Shown here: piece by piece, positions 17,167-25,706 of the stretch
How the letters are laid out: each line of letters opens with the position of its first letter
Position numbering within the stretch: the stretch's first letter is position 1
Source: Sphingomonas sp. PsM26
GTDB taxonomy: Bacteria > Pseudomonadota > Alphaproteobacteria > Sphingomonadales > Sphingomonadaceae
NCBI GenBank assembly: GCA_030433805.1
Contig: JARUXA010000023.1
Location: forward strand, 1-56,089
Direction of reading: 5' to 3'
Length of the DNA: 56,089 bases
The notes under the pieces: model-generated
The model's input: only the letters and a program-made list of their open reading frames with translations
The model's database searches: none
Told to the model about the DNA's origin: nothing
Made by a program: the position numbers and the translations under genes

Positions 17167-17278
17167 TTTGCTTCCTTTCTAGGGTAAGGGAGAATTGCTC
17201 GACCTTCTATTGAAGTCCGCGCGGCGCATGCTGGTGCCTGCACAAAGCGGCAGAGCAGCATCGCGCCCGTCCTTCGGG

Positions 17279-17686
17279 TCAGATCTGAGAGGCGGGCGTC
17301 CCGGCGCGCAGCGGTGCGAGAATATGCCGCTCCACCAGTTCGGGCGTCCACTCGACGTATTCGACCACGCTGCCGTCGGCATGCCGCATGTACATCATTC
17401 GCCCGTTCGTAATGTCTTTGACATCTTGAAGTACGGAGGCACCGTTCGCGAGCAGCATGCCCTTCGTTGCCTCGATGTCCTCGACGATCCAAGGACCGAA
17501 GCTGCCGCGGATCGGCTCCAGCGCCGCATCGGTTCCACCGATCGCGAGCACATCGCCAATGCCGACGAGCGTTAGGGGATCATAGTCGAACCTGAAATGC
17601 GGCTCCGTTCCGTGGACCGCCTTGAGTGTCGCGACCGTGGCTTCGATGTCCGTCGTCAGGACGCGAGTGTAAGTCTTGAGGATCAT
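17279..17686 (-). CDS. VOC (glyoxalase/bleomycin-resistance) family protein
   Basis: 135-aa vicinal-oxygen-chelate protein. One pair of beta-alpha-beta modules is visible: TRVLTTDIEATVATLKAV... in the first half and IVEDIEATKGMLLANGASV...YMRHADGSVVEYVEW in the second. The Glu in VVEYVEW is at the usual metal-ligand place; the first metal His is not obvious. Such proteins are lyases, dioxygenases or binding proteins. It is the middle gene between the EthD protein and the SDR, so the three probably handle one compound. Confidence 0.75.
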   Translation of the reverse strand: MILKTYTRVLTTDIEATVATLKAVHGTEPHFRFDYDPLTLVGIGDVLAIGGTDAALEPIRGSFGPWIVEDIEATKGMLLANGASVLQDVKDITNGRMMYMRHADGSVVEYVEWTPELVERHILAPLRAGTPASQI

Positions 17687-17765
17687 GAACGTGCTTTTCT
17701 GCTGAAATGAAGGCCAAGAAGGCAGCTGGCTCGAGGCTCAGCCGCCCGGCGTCCCTTGACGAAGA

Positions 17766-18449
17766 TCAGCGCACGAACCGCTCAGAGACCGCCAGCATGG
17801 TAACGGCGTGACCGGCCTGCGCGAGGAGCTCGTCGAAAGCAGCTCGATCGGCGTCCACGCCGTCCTGGAACGCCGTCAGGGTGGGCCACCACAACTGGCG
17901 GGCGCCCAGGAACGGTGCATCGTCGCCGTGCACCTCCACACTCGGCCGGTTCACCGCGTGACGCAGCGCACCGATCCGCAGGCCGAGCTCGGCGTCGTTC
18001 GCGCCCGCCCAGCCGGGATTGCCGTCGAGATGTACGAACTGCAGGAGATGGATGCTCGTCGGCCGCTCCAGTACGTCCCATTGCCGGTCGACCGCGGATA
18101 CGGCGCCGATTGGGGGGCGCGAGACGATCACATCCTCCTCGGTGATGAAGAAAATGACATTCGGCAGGTCCTGGAACAACGGCTCGTCGGGGCGGATATT
18201 GTCGACGAAGAGGGGCTCGTCGACCAGTGCGGCGGCGTCTTTGTGGGAGTCGAACGAGGGCATCGCGACACCGTCATACTGGTCCTGACCCGTGCCGAGG
18301 CGGTCGGTGTCGAACTGGTGCCCCTGAACGTAGGTTAGCATGCCCGGGATCTGGCGGCCCATGGTGCCGTGCGGGTGGCGCCAATGATCATGGAAGCGCT
18401 GGCGGTCGATGTCGGGGCGGCGGGGGAGGAGGGCGAAGAAGCGGATCAC
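17766..18449 (-). CDS. EthD-domain protein
   Basis: 227-aa protein with two ferredoxin-like EthD modules: RFFALLPRRPDIDRQRFHDHWRH-type start, split here as RFFALLPRRPDID and FHDHWRHPHG, and a second copy from about residue 120 with HLLQFVHLDGNPG. The GTG at 18449 is chosen as start because AGGAAC precedes it and the family N-terminus begins there. EthD proteins assist degradation of ethers and polyketide-like compounds. It is the first intact gene of the EthD-VOC-SDR operon. Confidence 0.75.
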   Translation of the reverse strand: MIRFFALLPRRPDIDRQRFHDHWRHPHGTMGRQIPGMLTYVQGHQFDTDRLGTGQDQYDGVAMPSFDSHKDAAALVDEPLFVDNIRPDEPLFQDLPNVIFFITEEDVIVSRPPIGAVSAVDRQWDVLERPTSIHLLQFVHLDGNPGWAGANDAELGLRIGALRHAVNRPSVEVHGDDAPFLGARQLWWPTLTAFQDGVDADRAAFDELLAQAGHAVTMLAVSERFVR

Positions 18450-18565
18450 GGAAAGTTCCTGACGTGGTTGAGTCGATTGACCTGGCTGGAATAGGTATCT
18501 TGATTGACGTGTCTCGGGAGCGAGTGCCCGCATCGCTGGGACTGCCGGCCGGACGCCGTAACTCG

Positions 18566-18616
18566 ATCGACCGGTCCCTTTACTTCACGGACACTGCATG
18601 AAGCGGACCGGTCGAT
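18566..18616. promoter_or_regulatory. Long dyad of two ACCGGT sites
   Basis: Perfect 12-base arms ATCGACCGGTCC and GGACCGGTCGAT, 27 bases apart. Each arm itself contains the palindrome GACCGGTC, so the pair could be two operators for a dimeric repressor, or one large hairpin in the leader of the EthD operon. No matching regulator gene is adjacent. Confidence 0.5.
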
Positions 18617-18668
18617 TAGGCCCATCCCGCCCTCTGTAGGAAGGCGAGGGGAAGCCGTATTCCCCGCG

Positions 18669-18749
18669 TCAGGAGGTCCATCCACGGCCATGCTGCGGAT
18701 CATGAGTGCCGAGACGAAACGGTTGAAACAGGACGTCGGTAATGGTCAT
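18669..18749 (-). pseudogene. Stub of an Old Yellow Enzyme-type alkene reductase
   Basis: A 26-codon reading frame begins MTITDVLFQPFRLG, the usual start of OYE-family flavin ene-reductases, then runs into unrelated residues and a stop. It has a strong ribosome-binding site (AAGGAGG at 18760-18766) inside the loop of a TCAGAGC/GCTCTGA stem (18749-18755 and 18774-18780). About 350 codons of the enzyme are missing. The stub lies upstream of the EthD-VOC-SDR operon in the same direction, so that operon may once have begun with the reductase. The family call rests on 14 residues. Confidence 0.55.
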
Positions 18750-19359
18750 CAGAGCAAGGCCTCCTTTTGGGATGCTCTGAAGATATACAGAAGATACTGG
18801 GTTTCAATAACGCACCTGAGGTCGCGTAGGTATATGCAAGTAAACCGCAGGCATTACCGCGCCTGACGAATGGCTGTTCGAGCTTGCAGATTGCTGACTT
18901 GATCGCCCGGCATTCGGCTCTTGGAGAGGACGGAAATCCAATCCCGGCTGTCCATCAGCCATGGAGATGGGCCGCACTGCCAACCCGACGACAATGCACC
19001 ACATCTCGCCAGTTCATGGCGATCGGCCCCGATTCAAAAGGCCGTCAATCGGCTCGGTTTATCGCCACGGCCTGGCGCGTCGCTGTAATGTCAACAGGAG
19101 GAAGTGAGCAGGCTGACAGGTTCTGACCGCCAGAAGTAAGTCGCTGTCGCGCGCGAAATGTTGCTTCATCCTGCCACCTCCTCTAGGTTGATGTCATCGC
19201 GAAAAACGACCCCGCAGGTGATCTAGCCTGCTGTCGGTCGAATACACGTCACCCGTGCCTTGGCACGGTTCGGCCAGCGTCTCCCAAAACCGACACCCGA
19301 CGCTTTCGGGCTGATGGTGTCTCGGCATCGATCGATGCCATGAGACCTGGAGCGCGACG
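18750..19359. other. 610-base spacer with promoter-like repeats
   Basis: No gene recognised. GAAGATA occurs twice 11 bases apart (18779 and 18790), just upstream of the OYE stub, in a locally AT-rich stretch that looks like its promoter. From 18850 to 19250 reading frames are short and unlike known proteins. A perfect 16-base palindrome lies at 19324-19339 before the next gene. Confidence 0.4.
19324..19339. promoter_or_regulatory. Perfect palindrome GGCATCGATCGATGCC
   Basis: Sixteen-base perfect palindrome, flanked by GTCTC and GAGAC, 20 bases before the start codon of the MDR gene. It may be an operator or a leader hairpin. The regulator is unknown. Confidence 0.45.
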
Positions 19360-20265
19360 ATGAAGGCAATTCAGTTTAATGACTATGGCGGCCCCGACGT
19401 GCTTCAGCTCGTCGATGTCGAGCCACCCAATGCCGGTCCCGGCGAGGTGCGGATCAGGGTTCGTGCCGCGGGGGTGAACCCGTCGGACTGGAAGCGCCGC
19501 GAAGGCCAATATCGCGCGTTCGAGGACATCCGCTTTCCTGCCGGACTCGGCGTAGAGGGCGCTGGTATTGTCGATCGGATCGGACCGGGCGTGACCGACG
19601 TCATGGTCGGCGACAGCGTGTTCGGGTTCGGCAGGAACATGATGGCCGAACAGGCCATCCTTACCCATTGGGCGAGGAAGCCAGACACCCTGTCGTTCGA
19701 GGTTGCGGCCGGCCTGCCCGTCATATCGGATACGGCGACACGCGCGCTGGATCAGGTCGGCGTGGTGAACGGGCAGGCCTTGCTGGTCAGCGGAGCCGCC
19801 GGGGGCGTAGGGACCGCGATCGTCCAACTCGCCCGCCTGCGTGGCATCATCGTGATCGGCACCGCGCGTGCAGCCAAGCACGATTACCTGCGCGCGCTGG
19901 GCGCCGTCGCGACTACCTATGGGGAGGGTCTCGAGGAGCGCGCGCGCGCGTTGATGCCGAACGGCGTCGATGCCGCAATCGACGTTGCGGGCTCCGGGAT
20001 CATCCCCGAGCTGATCAGGATCGTCGGCGATCCTGCACACGTTCTATCCGTCGCCGACCTCTCAGCGAAGGAATATGGTGCCAAATTCTCGCGCGGGCCG
20101 CCGGCCGATCCGGCGCGCCTGCTCGCTGAGATGACCGATTTATGCTCGGCTGGATTGTTTACGCTGCCGATCGACCGAAGCTTTTCGCTGGATCGGGCGC
20201 GCGAGGCGCACATGGTCAGCCAGTCGGGCCATGTCACCGGCAAGCTGGTCGTCCGTGTCGCCTGA
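19360..20265 (+). CDS. Quinone-oxidoreductase-like MDR (zinc-free)
   Basis: 301-aa medium-chain dehydrogenase/reductase of the quinone oxidoreductase (QOR) type. The GroES-like half includes AAGVNPSDWKRREGQY and GVEGAGIVDRIGPGV. The cofactor half has VSGAAGGVGTAIVQLA, the QOR form of the Rossmann loop. The Cys/His zinc ligands are absent. It should transfer hydride from NADPH to quinones or enones. GGAG lies before the ATG. Its stop overlaps the start of a truncated TetA-type transporter frame by 11 bases, so an MDR-exporter operon existed here once. Confidence 0.87.
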   Translation: MKAIQFNDYGGPDVLQLVDVEPPNAGPGEVRIRVRAAGVNPSDWKRREGQYRAFEDIRFPAGLGVEGAGIVDRIGPGVTDVMVGDSVFGFGRNMMAEQAILTHWARKPDTLSFEVAAGLPVISDTATRALDQVGVVNGQALLVSGAAGGVGTAIVQLARLRGIIVIGTARAAKHDYLRALGAVATTYGEGLEERARALMPNGVDAAIDVAGSGIIPELIRIVGDPAHVLSVADLSAKEYGAKFSRGPPADPARLLAEMTDLCSAGLFTLPIDRSFSLDRAREAHMVSQSGHVTGKLVVRVA

Positions 20266-20395
20266 CGCCGAGCGCGGCCGCTCGCTCGCCGTCATCTATG
20301 CAACCGTGGCACTCGATGCCGCCGGGATCGGATCGGTGTTCCCGATCCTGCCGCGACTGATCCAGGAGGTGGCCCATTCGCCCGATGTCGGGTGA
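20255..20395 (+). pseudogene. N-terminal fragment of a TetA-type MFS exporter
   Basis: A 46-codon frame starting with GTG reads SLAVIYATVALDAAGIG then SVFPILPRLIQEVAH, the first membrane helix and loop of TCR/Tet-family drug:proton antiporters. It stops at 20393-20395, where a full protein would go on for about 350 residues. The rest is missing: the end of a convergent lysR gene begins five bases later. The start overlaps the MDR gene, as in a coupled operon. I read this as a deletion scar; it is too short to work as a transporter. Confidence 0.7.
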
Positions 20396-20399
20396 CCGG

Positions 20400-21290
20400 C
20401 TACGACAGTTTCAGGCTGTCGATCAAAGCCCGCATTGCGGCCGGCATGTGGCGACGGCTCGGATAATAGAGGTGGAAGCCCGGGAAGGGTTTGCACCACG
20501 TATCCAGCACGCGCTGTAGCGATCCTTGGGCAAGGTGCGTCTCGACCAGGCTTTCCGCCAGCAGCGCGACGCCGCAGCCCCGCAGCGCGGCGTCGAGCAG
20601 AAGACTGGTATCGTTCGCCGTCATGACGCTATCGACCAAGACCTCGAACGGTTCTTCGGGCCCATCGAAGCGCCAGGGGTGCAGCGCCCCGGTCTCGTAC
20701 CAGCGATAGGTCAGGCAAGCGTGGCCGTTCAGTTCGGCAGGGCTCCGCGGCACCGGACGTCGCGCAAAATACGATGGCGACGCCACCACCGCCATGCGCA
20801 GATCGGGGGTCAGCGGCACCGAGATCATATCCCGCTGGACGATCGCGCCCGAGCGGATGCCGAAATCGAACCCCTTGGCGATCACGTCGGTGATGCTGTC
20901 ATCGATGACCAGCTCCAACCGTATCTCGGGATAATCCGCGCGGAACTGCGCCAGCTTCGGCATCACGATCAATTGGGCGGCGGCGCGCGGCATGTTGATC
21001 CGAACCAGTCCGCGTGGCTGCTGCTGAAAGGCACCGACATCTCGGACCGCATCAATCACCTCGCCGATGGGCGCTCCGAGCCGATCGAGCAAAGCCTGCC
21101 CTGCCTCGGTCGGCGCCACGCTCCGCGTCGTGCGGTGGAGCAGCCGGGCGCCGAGACGCTGTTCGAGTGATCGCATGCTGTGGCTGAGCGCGGAGGGTGA
21201 CATGTTCAGCCGCCGCGCCGCGCTGCGAAAGCTGCGCTCCTCGGCGATCGCCATGAACGCCATCAGCTCGGCAAACTCCGCACCGCGCAT
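20400..21290 (-). CDS. LysR-family transcriptional regulator
   Basis: 296-aa LysR regulator. The helix-turn-helix (FRSAARRLNMSPSALSHSMRSLE) and LLHRTTRSVAPTEAG mark the same subgroup as the regulator at 1114-2043. The effector domain begins ~90 (GLVRINMPRAAAQLIVMPKL). It diverges from an MDR-hydrolase operon across about 100 bases and is its likely regulator. Its 3' end abuts the truncated TetA fragment, so its downstream flank was replaced by a rearrangement. Confidence 0.9.
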   Translation of the reverse strand: MRGAEFAELMAFMAIAEERSFRSAARRLNMSPSALSHSMRSLEQRLGARLLHRTTRSVAPTEAGQALLDRLGAPIGEVIDAVRDVGAFQQQPRGLVRINMPRAAAQLIVMPKLAQFRADYPEIRLELVIDDSITDVIAKGFDFGIRSGAIVQRDMISVPLTPDLRMAVVASPSYFARRPVPRSPAELNGHACLTYRWYETGALHPWRFDGPEEPFEVLVDSVMTANDTSLLLDAALRGCGVALLAESLVETHLAQGSLQRVLDTWCKPFPGFHLYYPSRRHMPAAMRALIDSLKLS

Positions 21291-21389
21291 ATTGGTGAAT
21301 CCCTTTCAATAGCCTGTGCCGAATCGAACGCATTATACACTCCACACGAATGATCCATATCGCCTCTACCGAGCCAAAGAGGAATGATG

Positions 21390-22436
21390 ATGCGCACGAT
21401 GCGACGCTGGGAAATGGAGGGGATCGGCCGTGATCGGCTTGCCTTACGGGAGCGGCCGATCCCGGTCCCCGGCCGGCACGAAGTGCTGGTGGCGGTCGGC
21501 GCGGTGGCGCTCAACCATCGCGACAAGATGGTCATCGAAAGCGGGCGCGGCCTGCCGCTCTCCTTCCCGTTCATCCCCGGCTCCGACCTGGCGGGGCGGA
21601 TCGTGGCAATGGGCGAAGACGCCGAACGCTTTGCGATCGGTGATCGCGTGATCTCCTGCTTCACGCCAGACTGGGTCGACGGCCTTCGCGCCGGGACGGC
21701 CCGGACGCCGTTGTATCGTACGCTTGGCGGCTTCTTCGCCGGCGTACTCGCCGACTATGTCGTGCTGCCCGACCACTGGCTGGTTGCGGCGCCGGCGACA
21801 CTGGATGATGCACAGGCGAGCACGCTTCCCTGTGCCGCGCTCACCGCCTGGTTCGCGCTCGTCGAGCGCGGCCGGATCCGGGCGGGTGACACGGTGTTGA
21901 TCCGGGGGACTGGCGGCGTGGCGCTGTTCGCGCTCCAGTTCGCAAAGATGCATGGGGCGACGGCGATCTTGTCCTGCAGCCCGGAAAAAGGCGACCGCGC
22001 ACGGGCGCTGGGCGCGGACCACTTCATCGACCGGCATCGGACCGATGGGCTCGACGCGCTGTATGCGCTCACCGACGATCACGGCGCAGACCATATCGTG
22101 GAAACCGTCGGCGGCACCCATCTCGGACTGTCCGCCCAGGCGGCGGCCGTCGGCGGTCGCATCTATCAGATCGGCGCGCTCGACGGTTTCGACCTGTCGT
22201 CGCCCGCCATGCCGCTGATGATGAAGGACGTGACGATCCACGGCATCGCCACCGGCCATCGCCGCGCGCTCGAGGACATGGTGCGCGCGGTCGAGCGTGT
22301 CGGCATGGAACCGGTGATCGACAGCCGCTTCCCGCTTTCCGGCCTGCCTGCCGCGCTGGACCGCCTCGACAAGGGTCCGTTCGGCAAGATCGTGATCGAT
22401 ATGTCCGGCCGGGCCAATCAGGACGGGAGCATCTGA
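21390..22436 (+). CDS. NAD(P)-dependent alcohol dehydrogenase-like MDR
   Basis: 348-aa medium-chain reductase. The GroES-like half has VGAVALNHRDKMVIESGRG and FIPGSDLAGRIVAMG, and the Rossmann half has VLIRGTGGVALFALQFAK. The catalytic-zinc Cys at the usual place is Asn (ALNHRD), so it is a zinc-free quinone or enoyl reductase. Three ATGs follow AAGAGG closely; the third (21390) has the best spacing, the first lies at 21384. The next gene begins one base after its stop, so the two form an operon divergent from LysR. Confidence 0.86.
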   Translation: MRTMRRWEMEGIGRDRLALRERPIPVPGRHEVLVAVGAVALNHRDKMVIESGRGLPLSFPFIPGSDLAGRIVAMGEDAERFAIGDRVISCFTPDWVDGLRAGTARTPLYRTLGGFFAGVLADYVVLPDHWLVAAPATLDDAQASTLPCAALTAWFALVERGRIRAGDTVLIRGTGGVALFALQFAKMHGATAILSCSPEKGDRARALGADHFIDRHRTDGLDALYALTDDHGADHIVETVGGTHLGLSAQAAAVGGRIYQIGALDGFDLSSPAMPLMMKDVTIHGIATGHRRALEDMVRAVERVGMEPVIDSRFPLSGLPAALDRLDKGPFGKIVIDMSGRANQDGSI

Positions 22437-22437
22437 A

Positions 22438-23385
22438 ATGGAGGAACACGCAAGCTGGCTGGACGCGAACATGTGCGCGCCGACACCAGTCCTGTCGGCG
22501 CGGGCAATCAGGCTGCCGGCGCCCGGGCGGGGCGGGGACATCCAGGTGCGGATATCCGCCCCCGCGACCGGCGACAACTTGCCTGTCATCCTCTTCTCGC
22601 ACGGCTATGGCTCGTCGATGGACGGCTATGCGCCGCTGACCGATTATTGGGCGGCGCATGGCTTCGTCGTGATCCAACCGACGCATCTCAATGCGAAGCG
22701 GCTCGGGCTGGCGCAAGACGATCCGCGACGACCGCTGATCTGGCGCACCCGTGTCGAGGACATGAAGCGCATCCTGGACGATCTGGCTGCGGTTACGCAG
22801 TCGGTGCCGGGCCTGGAAGGGCGTGTCGATCACGGCTTGGTGGCAGCATCGGGACATTCGTTCGGCGGGCAAACCACGAGCATGCTGCTCGGTGCGCGGA
22901 TGTTGGGGCGTGATGGCGAAGGCGAAGACATGTCGGATCGACGGGTCAAAGCGGGAATATTGCTCGCGTCCGGGGGGCGCGGTGGAGTGGACCTGAGCCC
23001 CTTGGGACGGGAGATCACGCCATATTTGAACTCCGGCTTCGACCACATGGCGACGCCTGCTTTGGTGGTCGCGGGCGATGCGGACCAATCACCGTTGACG
23101 ACACGCGGCCCCGACTGGTTCGCGGACCCGTATCGTCTCAGTCCCGGCAGGAAGGCGCTGCTGACGCTATTGGGTGCCGAGCATATGCTGGGCGGCATAT
23201 CGGGCTATGCGGTGACGGAAACGAGCGATGAAAATCCGGCCCGCGTCGCCCTGATTCAGCGGATGACTCTGGCGTATCTCCACAGCGATCTGCTTGACGG
23301 CGCGACCGCGTGGTCTTCGGCATGCGAGGCCCTTGCGATGGAGGCTACACCACTGGGGAAGGTCGAAGGCATCATCGGAGGATGA
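22438..23385 (+). CDS. Alpha/beta hydrolase (chlorophyllase/dienelactone hydrolase-like)
   Basis: 315-aa alpha/beta hydrolase. FSHGYGSSMDGY gives the oxyanion loop, GHSFGGQT the nucleophile Ser, GDADQSP the probable acid and AEHMLGG the catalytic His. No signal peptide is seen. It lies immediately after the MDR and is probably translated with it. An ester or lactone hydrolase following a reductase fits stepwise breakdown of an unsaturated ester, but the substrate is unknown. Confidence 0.83.
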   Translation: MEEHASWLDANMCAPTPVLSARAIRLPAPGRGGDIQVRISAPATGDNLPVILFSHGYGSSMDGYAPLTDYWAAHGFVVIQPTHLNAKRLGLAQDDPRRPLIWRTRVEDMKRILDDLAAVTQSVPGLEGRVDHGLVAASGHSFGGQTTSMLLGARMLGRDGEGEDMSDRRVKAGILLASGGRGGVDLSPLGREITPYLNSGFDHMATPALVVAGDADQSPLTTRGPDWFADPYRLSPGRKALLTLLGAEHMLGGISGYAVTETSDENPARVALIQRMTLAYLHSDLLDGATAWSSACEALAMEATPLGKVEGIIGG

Positions 23386-23458
23386 CTAATTCGAGCTGAA
23401 ACAACCGCTGGGAGCGGTTGGCTGGAAGGGCAGGAAGGTCCCAAGAAGCGTCGATCTC

Positions 23459-23545
23459 GCTTTCGGCAGCAGTCGACCAGACCCGGTCGGTTTCTTCCGC
23501 TTCGATGAACGTCCGGACCGGACTAAAGCTGCCAATCAGCCTTAT
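23459..23545 (+). repeat. Second dispersed repeat family, copy S1
   Basis: Contains GCTTTCGGCAGCAGTCGAC (from 23459) and, some 50 bases on, GTCCGGACCGG with GCTGCCAAT. The same two blocks occur in the same order at 30680-30740. It lies between the convergent hydrolase and AraC genes and overlaps no gene. Confidence 0.5.
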
Positions 23546-23639
23546 TGAAGCAGGCCAACGCGCCAACTCCCTGCCGTTCAGCGGAAATCGCTGATCTCGA
23601 AAAACGGGGTCGGGAACCACATGACCGCGACGAGCGTAG

Positions 23640-24533
23640 CTAGGCTGCGGCCGGTTGGATCGCCCGCACGATTTGGCGCGTGTCTTTCGACGGGGGCAGG
23701 CCAAAAAAGCGCGAATATTCGCGGCTGAACTGCGTTGGGCTCTCATATCCTACCCCGAACGCGACCGAGGTCGTGTTGCCCTCTCCTGCGATCAGCATGT
23801 TGCGCGCGTGCAGCAGCCGCACGCGCTTCTGATATTGCAGTGGACTGAGCGCGGTCACGGCTTTGAAGTGGCGATGGAAGGCGGACACACTCAGCGCCGC
23901 CATTGCCGCCAGCGTCTCGACCCGGAGCGGCATCGTAAAATTCTCGCGGATCCAGCGGATCGTCACGCCGATGCGTGAGAGCGCAGTTCCGGGGGAGGCG
24001 ATGTCGCGCAGCATCCAGCCGTGCGGGCCCTGCAGCACGCGGTAAAGCAGTTCGCGTTCATAAGCGGGCGCGAGCGCGGGGATGTCGGCGGGTCGGTCCA
24101 TCAGGCGCAGCATCCGCACCCAGGCGTCGAGTAGTTCGTCGGTGACGGGGGCAACCGAGAAGCCCGAGCTGTAGAGTTCGCCCCCGGCAGGTTTGGGCAG
24201 ATCGGCGAGCAGGTTCGCAACGATCGCGGGCTCGAGTGTCAGGCTGACCGCGAGATATGGCTCGCCCGCCTCGGACGCATGGACCGACCCCACCGCGGGC
24301 AGGTCCACCGACATTACGAAATACGTCGCGGGATCGTAGCGGAACGTGCGCTCGCCGACGGTCATCGTCTTCGCGCCGGTCAGGATGAGGTTGACCATCG
24401 GACTATAGACCGCGGCGAGCTTGTGCTGCGGGATCTCGCCCTGGACCATGGCGACCCGCGGGATGCCGGTTGGGGTCGCGCGGTTCTGCGCGCGGGCGCA
24501 CAGATCGCGGAGTTCGTCGAGGGGGCTGGTCAT
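23640..24533 (-). CDS. AraC-family transcriptional regulator
   Basis: 297-aa regulator, paralogous to those at 6819-7715 and 25706-26602. The AraC_N sensor domain spans ~25-165 (GAKTMTVGERTFRYDPATYFVMSVDLPAVG). Two helix-turn-helices follow (VETLAAMAALSVSAFHRHFK; GVGYESPTQFSREYSRFFG). It diverges from a saccharopine-dehydrogenase-like gene. The spacer holds two AGGATCGGG copies 21 bases apart, as expected for its binding site. Confidence 0.9.
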   Translation of the reverse strand: MTSPLDELRDLCARAQNRATPTGIPRVAMVQGEIPQHKLAAVYSPMVNLILTGAKTMTVGERTFRYDPATYFVMSVDLPAVGSVHASEAGEPYLAVSLTLEPAIVANLLADLPKPAGGELYSSGFSVAPVTDELLDAWVRMLRLMDRPADIPALAPAYERELLYRVLQGPHGWMLRDIASPGTALSRIGVTIRWIRENFTMPLRVETLAAMAALSVSAFHRHFKAVTALSPLQYQKRVRLLHARNMLIAGEGNTTSVAFGVGYESPTQFSREYSRFFGLPPSKDTRQIVRAIQPAAA

Positions 24534-24576
24534 ACGCCGTAGTATGCCACGCGCGCGCGTCCACCAAGGCGCGAGC

Positions 24577-24606
24577 AGGATCGGGCAGGTTTCGAGGAGG
24601 ATCGGG
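24577..24606 (+). promoter_or_regulatory. AGGATCGGG direct repeat, 21-base spacing
   Basis: Identical nonamers at 24577-24585 and 24598-24606 in the AraC/saccharopine-dehydrogenase-like divergent spacer. The spacing and the GGATC core match those at 7771-7802, supporting an AraC-family operator. Confidence 0.6.
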
Positions 24607-24676
24607 TGCGCGGCCTAGCCTGTGCGCACCTATCTGGGATGCAGCCCGGAACTGCCCCGGACCAGGAGCAACGACC

Positions 24677-25663
24677 ATGACGACCCTGATGATCTACGGT
24701 GCCGCCGGCTATACCGGCCGCATGTCTGCCATCAACGCGCGCGCTGCCGGCGTGGACGTGGTCGTGGCGGGCCGCGCTAAGGACGAGGCGAAGCTCGCCG
24801 CGCTGGCCGCCGAGATCGGCGCACAATATCGGCTGTTCGCGGTCGACGACGCACCTGCCACGCAAGCCGCGCTCGAGGGCGTCGGTGTGCTGCTCAACAC
24901 CGCGGGTCCGTTCATGCGCACCGCCGAGCCGCTGATGCGCGCGAGCATCGCCGCGGGCGTCCATTATCTCGACATCGCCGCCGAGCTCGACAGCTACCAG
25001 CTCGCCGAGACGCTGAACGACGCAGCGACCGCCGCTGGCGTGATGCTGTTGCCGGGCAGCGGCGGCAGCGTGGCGATGCTGGGGTCGCTCGCCGCGCATG
25101 CCGCTGGCCGCGTGACCAACCCGGTCAGCCTGCGCATCGCGATGCACGTCGCGGGCGGGTTTTCGCGCGGGTCGGCGGTGTCGGCGAGCGAGAATCTCAA
25201 TACCGCGCTGCTCCGCCGCGTCGATGACCAGCTCGTGACACGCAGCGCCGACGTGCGCGACTTCGATTTCGGCAGCGGTCCGGCGACGGCGTTTTCGGTG
25301 ACGCTGCCCGATCTCATCACGATCTGGCGCGACACGGCGATCCCGACCATCGAGACCTATGTGTACCTCACCGACGGCGCATTCCCGGACGGCGATCTTG
25401 CGGCGATGCCCGACGGGCCGACGCACGACCAGCGCGAGGCGAACCGCTATCACGCCGCGGTCGAAGTGACGGGCGCGGACGGCAGGGTGGTGCGCTCGGT
25501 GCTCGACACCGTCAACGGCTACACCTTCACGACGATCGCGGCGGCGGAAGCGGCGCGCCGCGTGTTGAACGGCGAAGCGCGTCCCGGTTTCCAGACGCCC
25601 GCGGGCCTGTTCGGGGCGGGCTTTGCCGAGACGATCGCCGACACCAGCATCGTCGACCTCTGA
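24677..25663 (+). CDS. Saccharopine-dehydrogenase-like NAD(P)-binding protein
   Basis: 328-aa protein with the N-terminal fold of saccharopine dehydrogenase/trans-acting enoyl reductases: MIYGAAGYTGRMSAINARA as cofactor loop, then LLNTAGPFMRTAEPLMRA and HYLDIAAELDS. The start follows CAGGAG. In relatives the cofactor is NAD(P)H and substrates vary from amino acids to polyketide lipids, so no reaction is assigned. It diverges from an AraC regulator. A stem-loop at 25671-25706 ends the gene. Confidence 0.8.
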   Translation: MTTLMIYGAAGYTGRMSAINARAAGVDVVVAGRAKDEAKLAALAAEIGAQYRLFAVDDAPATQAALEGVGVLLNTAGPFMRTAEPLMRASIAAGVHYLDIAAELDSYQLAETLNDAATAAGVMLLPGSGGSVAMLGSLAAHAAGRVTNPVSLRIAMHVAGGFSRGSAVSASENLNTALLRRVDDQLVTRSADVRDFDFGSGPATAFSVTLPDLITIWRDTAIPTIETYVYLTDGAFPDGDLAAMPDGPTHDQREANRYHAAVEVTGADGRVVRSVLDTVNGYTFTTIAAAEAARRVLNGEARPGFQTPAGLFGAGFAETIADTSIVDL

Positions 25664-25670
25664 CGCAACC

Positions 25671-25706
25671 GGCACCGGGCGGGGGCGAATGCGCCCGTCC
25701 GGTGCC
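25671..25706. terminator. Hairpin between convergent genes
   Basis: Outer arms GGCACCGG and CCGGTGCC are exact, with further imperfect pairing inside (CGGGGGCG with CGCCCG). It fills the gap between the saccharopine-dehydrogenase-like gene and the convergent AraC gene, touching the latter's stop codon. Confidence 0.65.
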
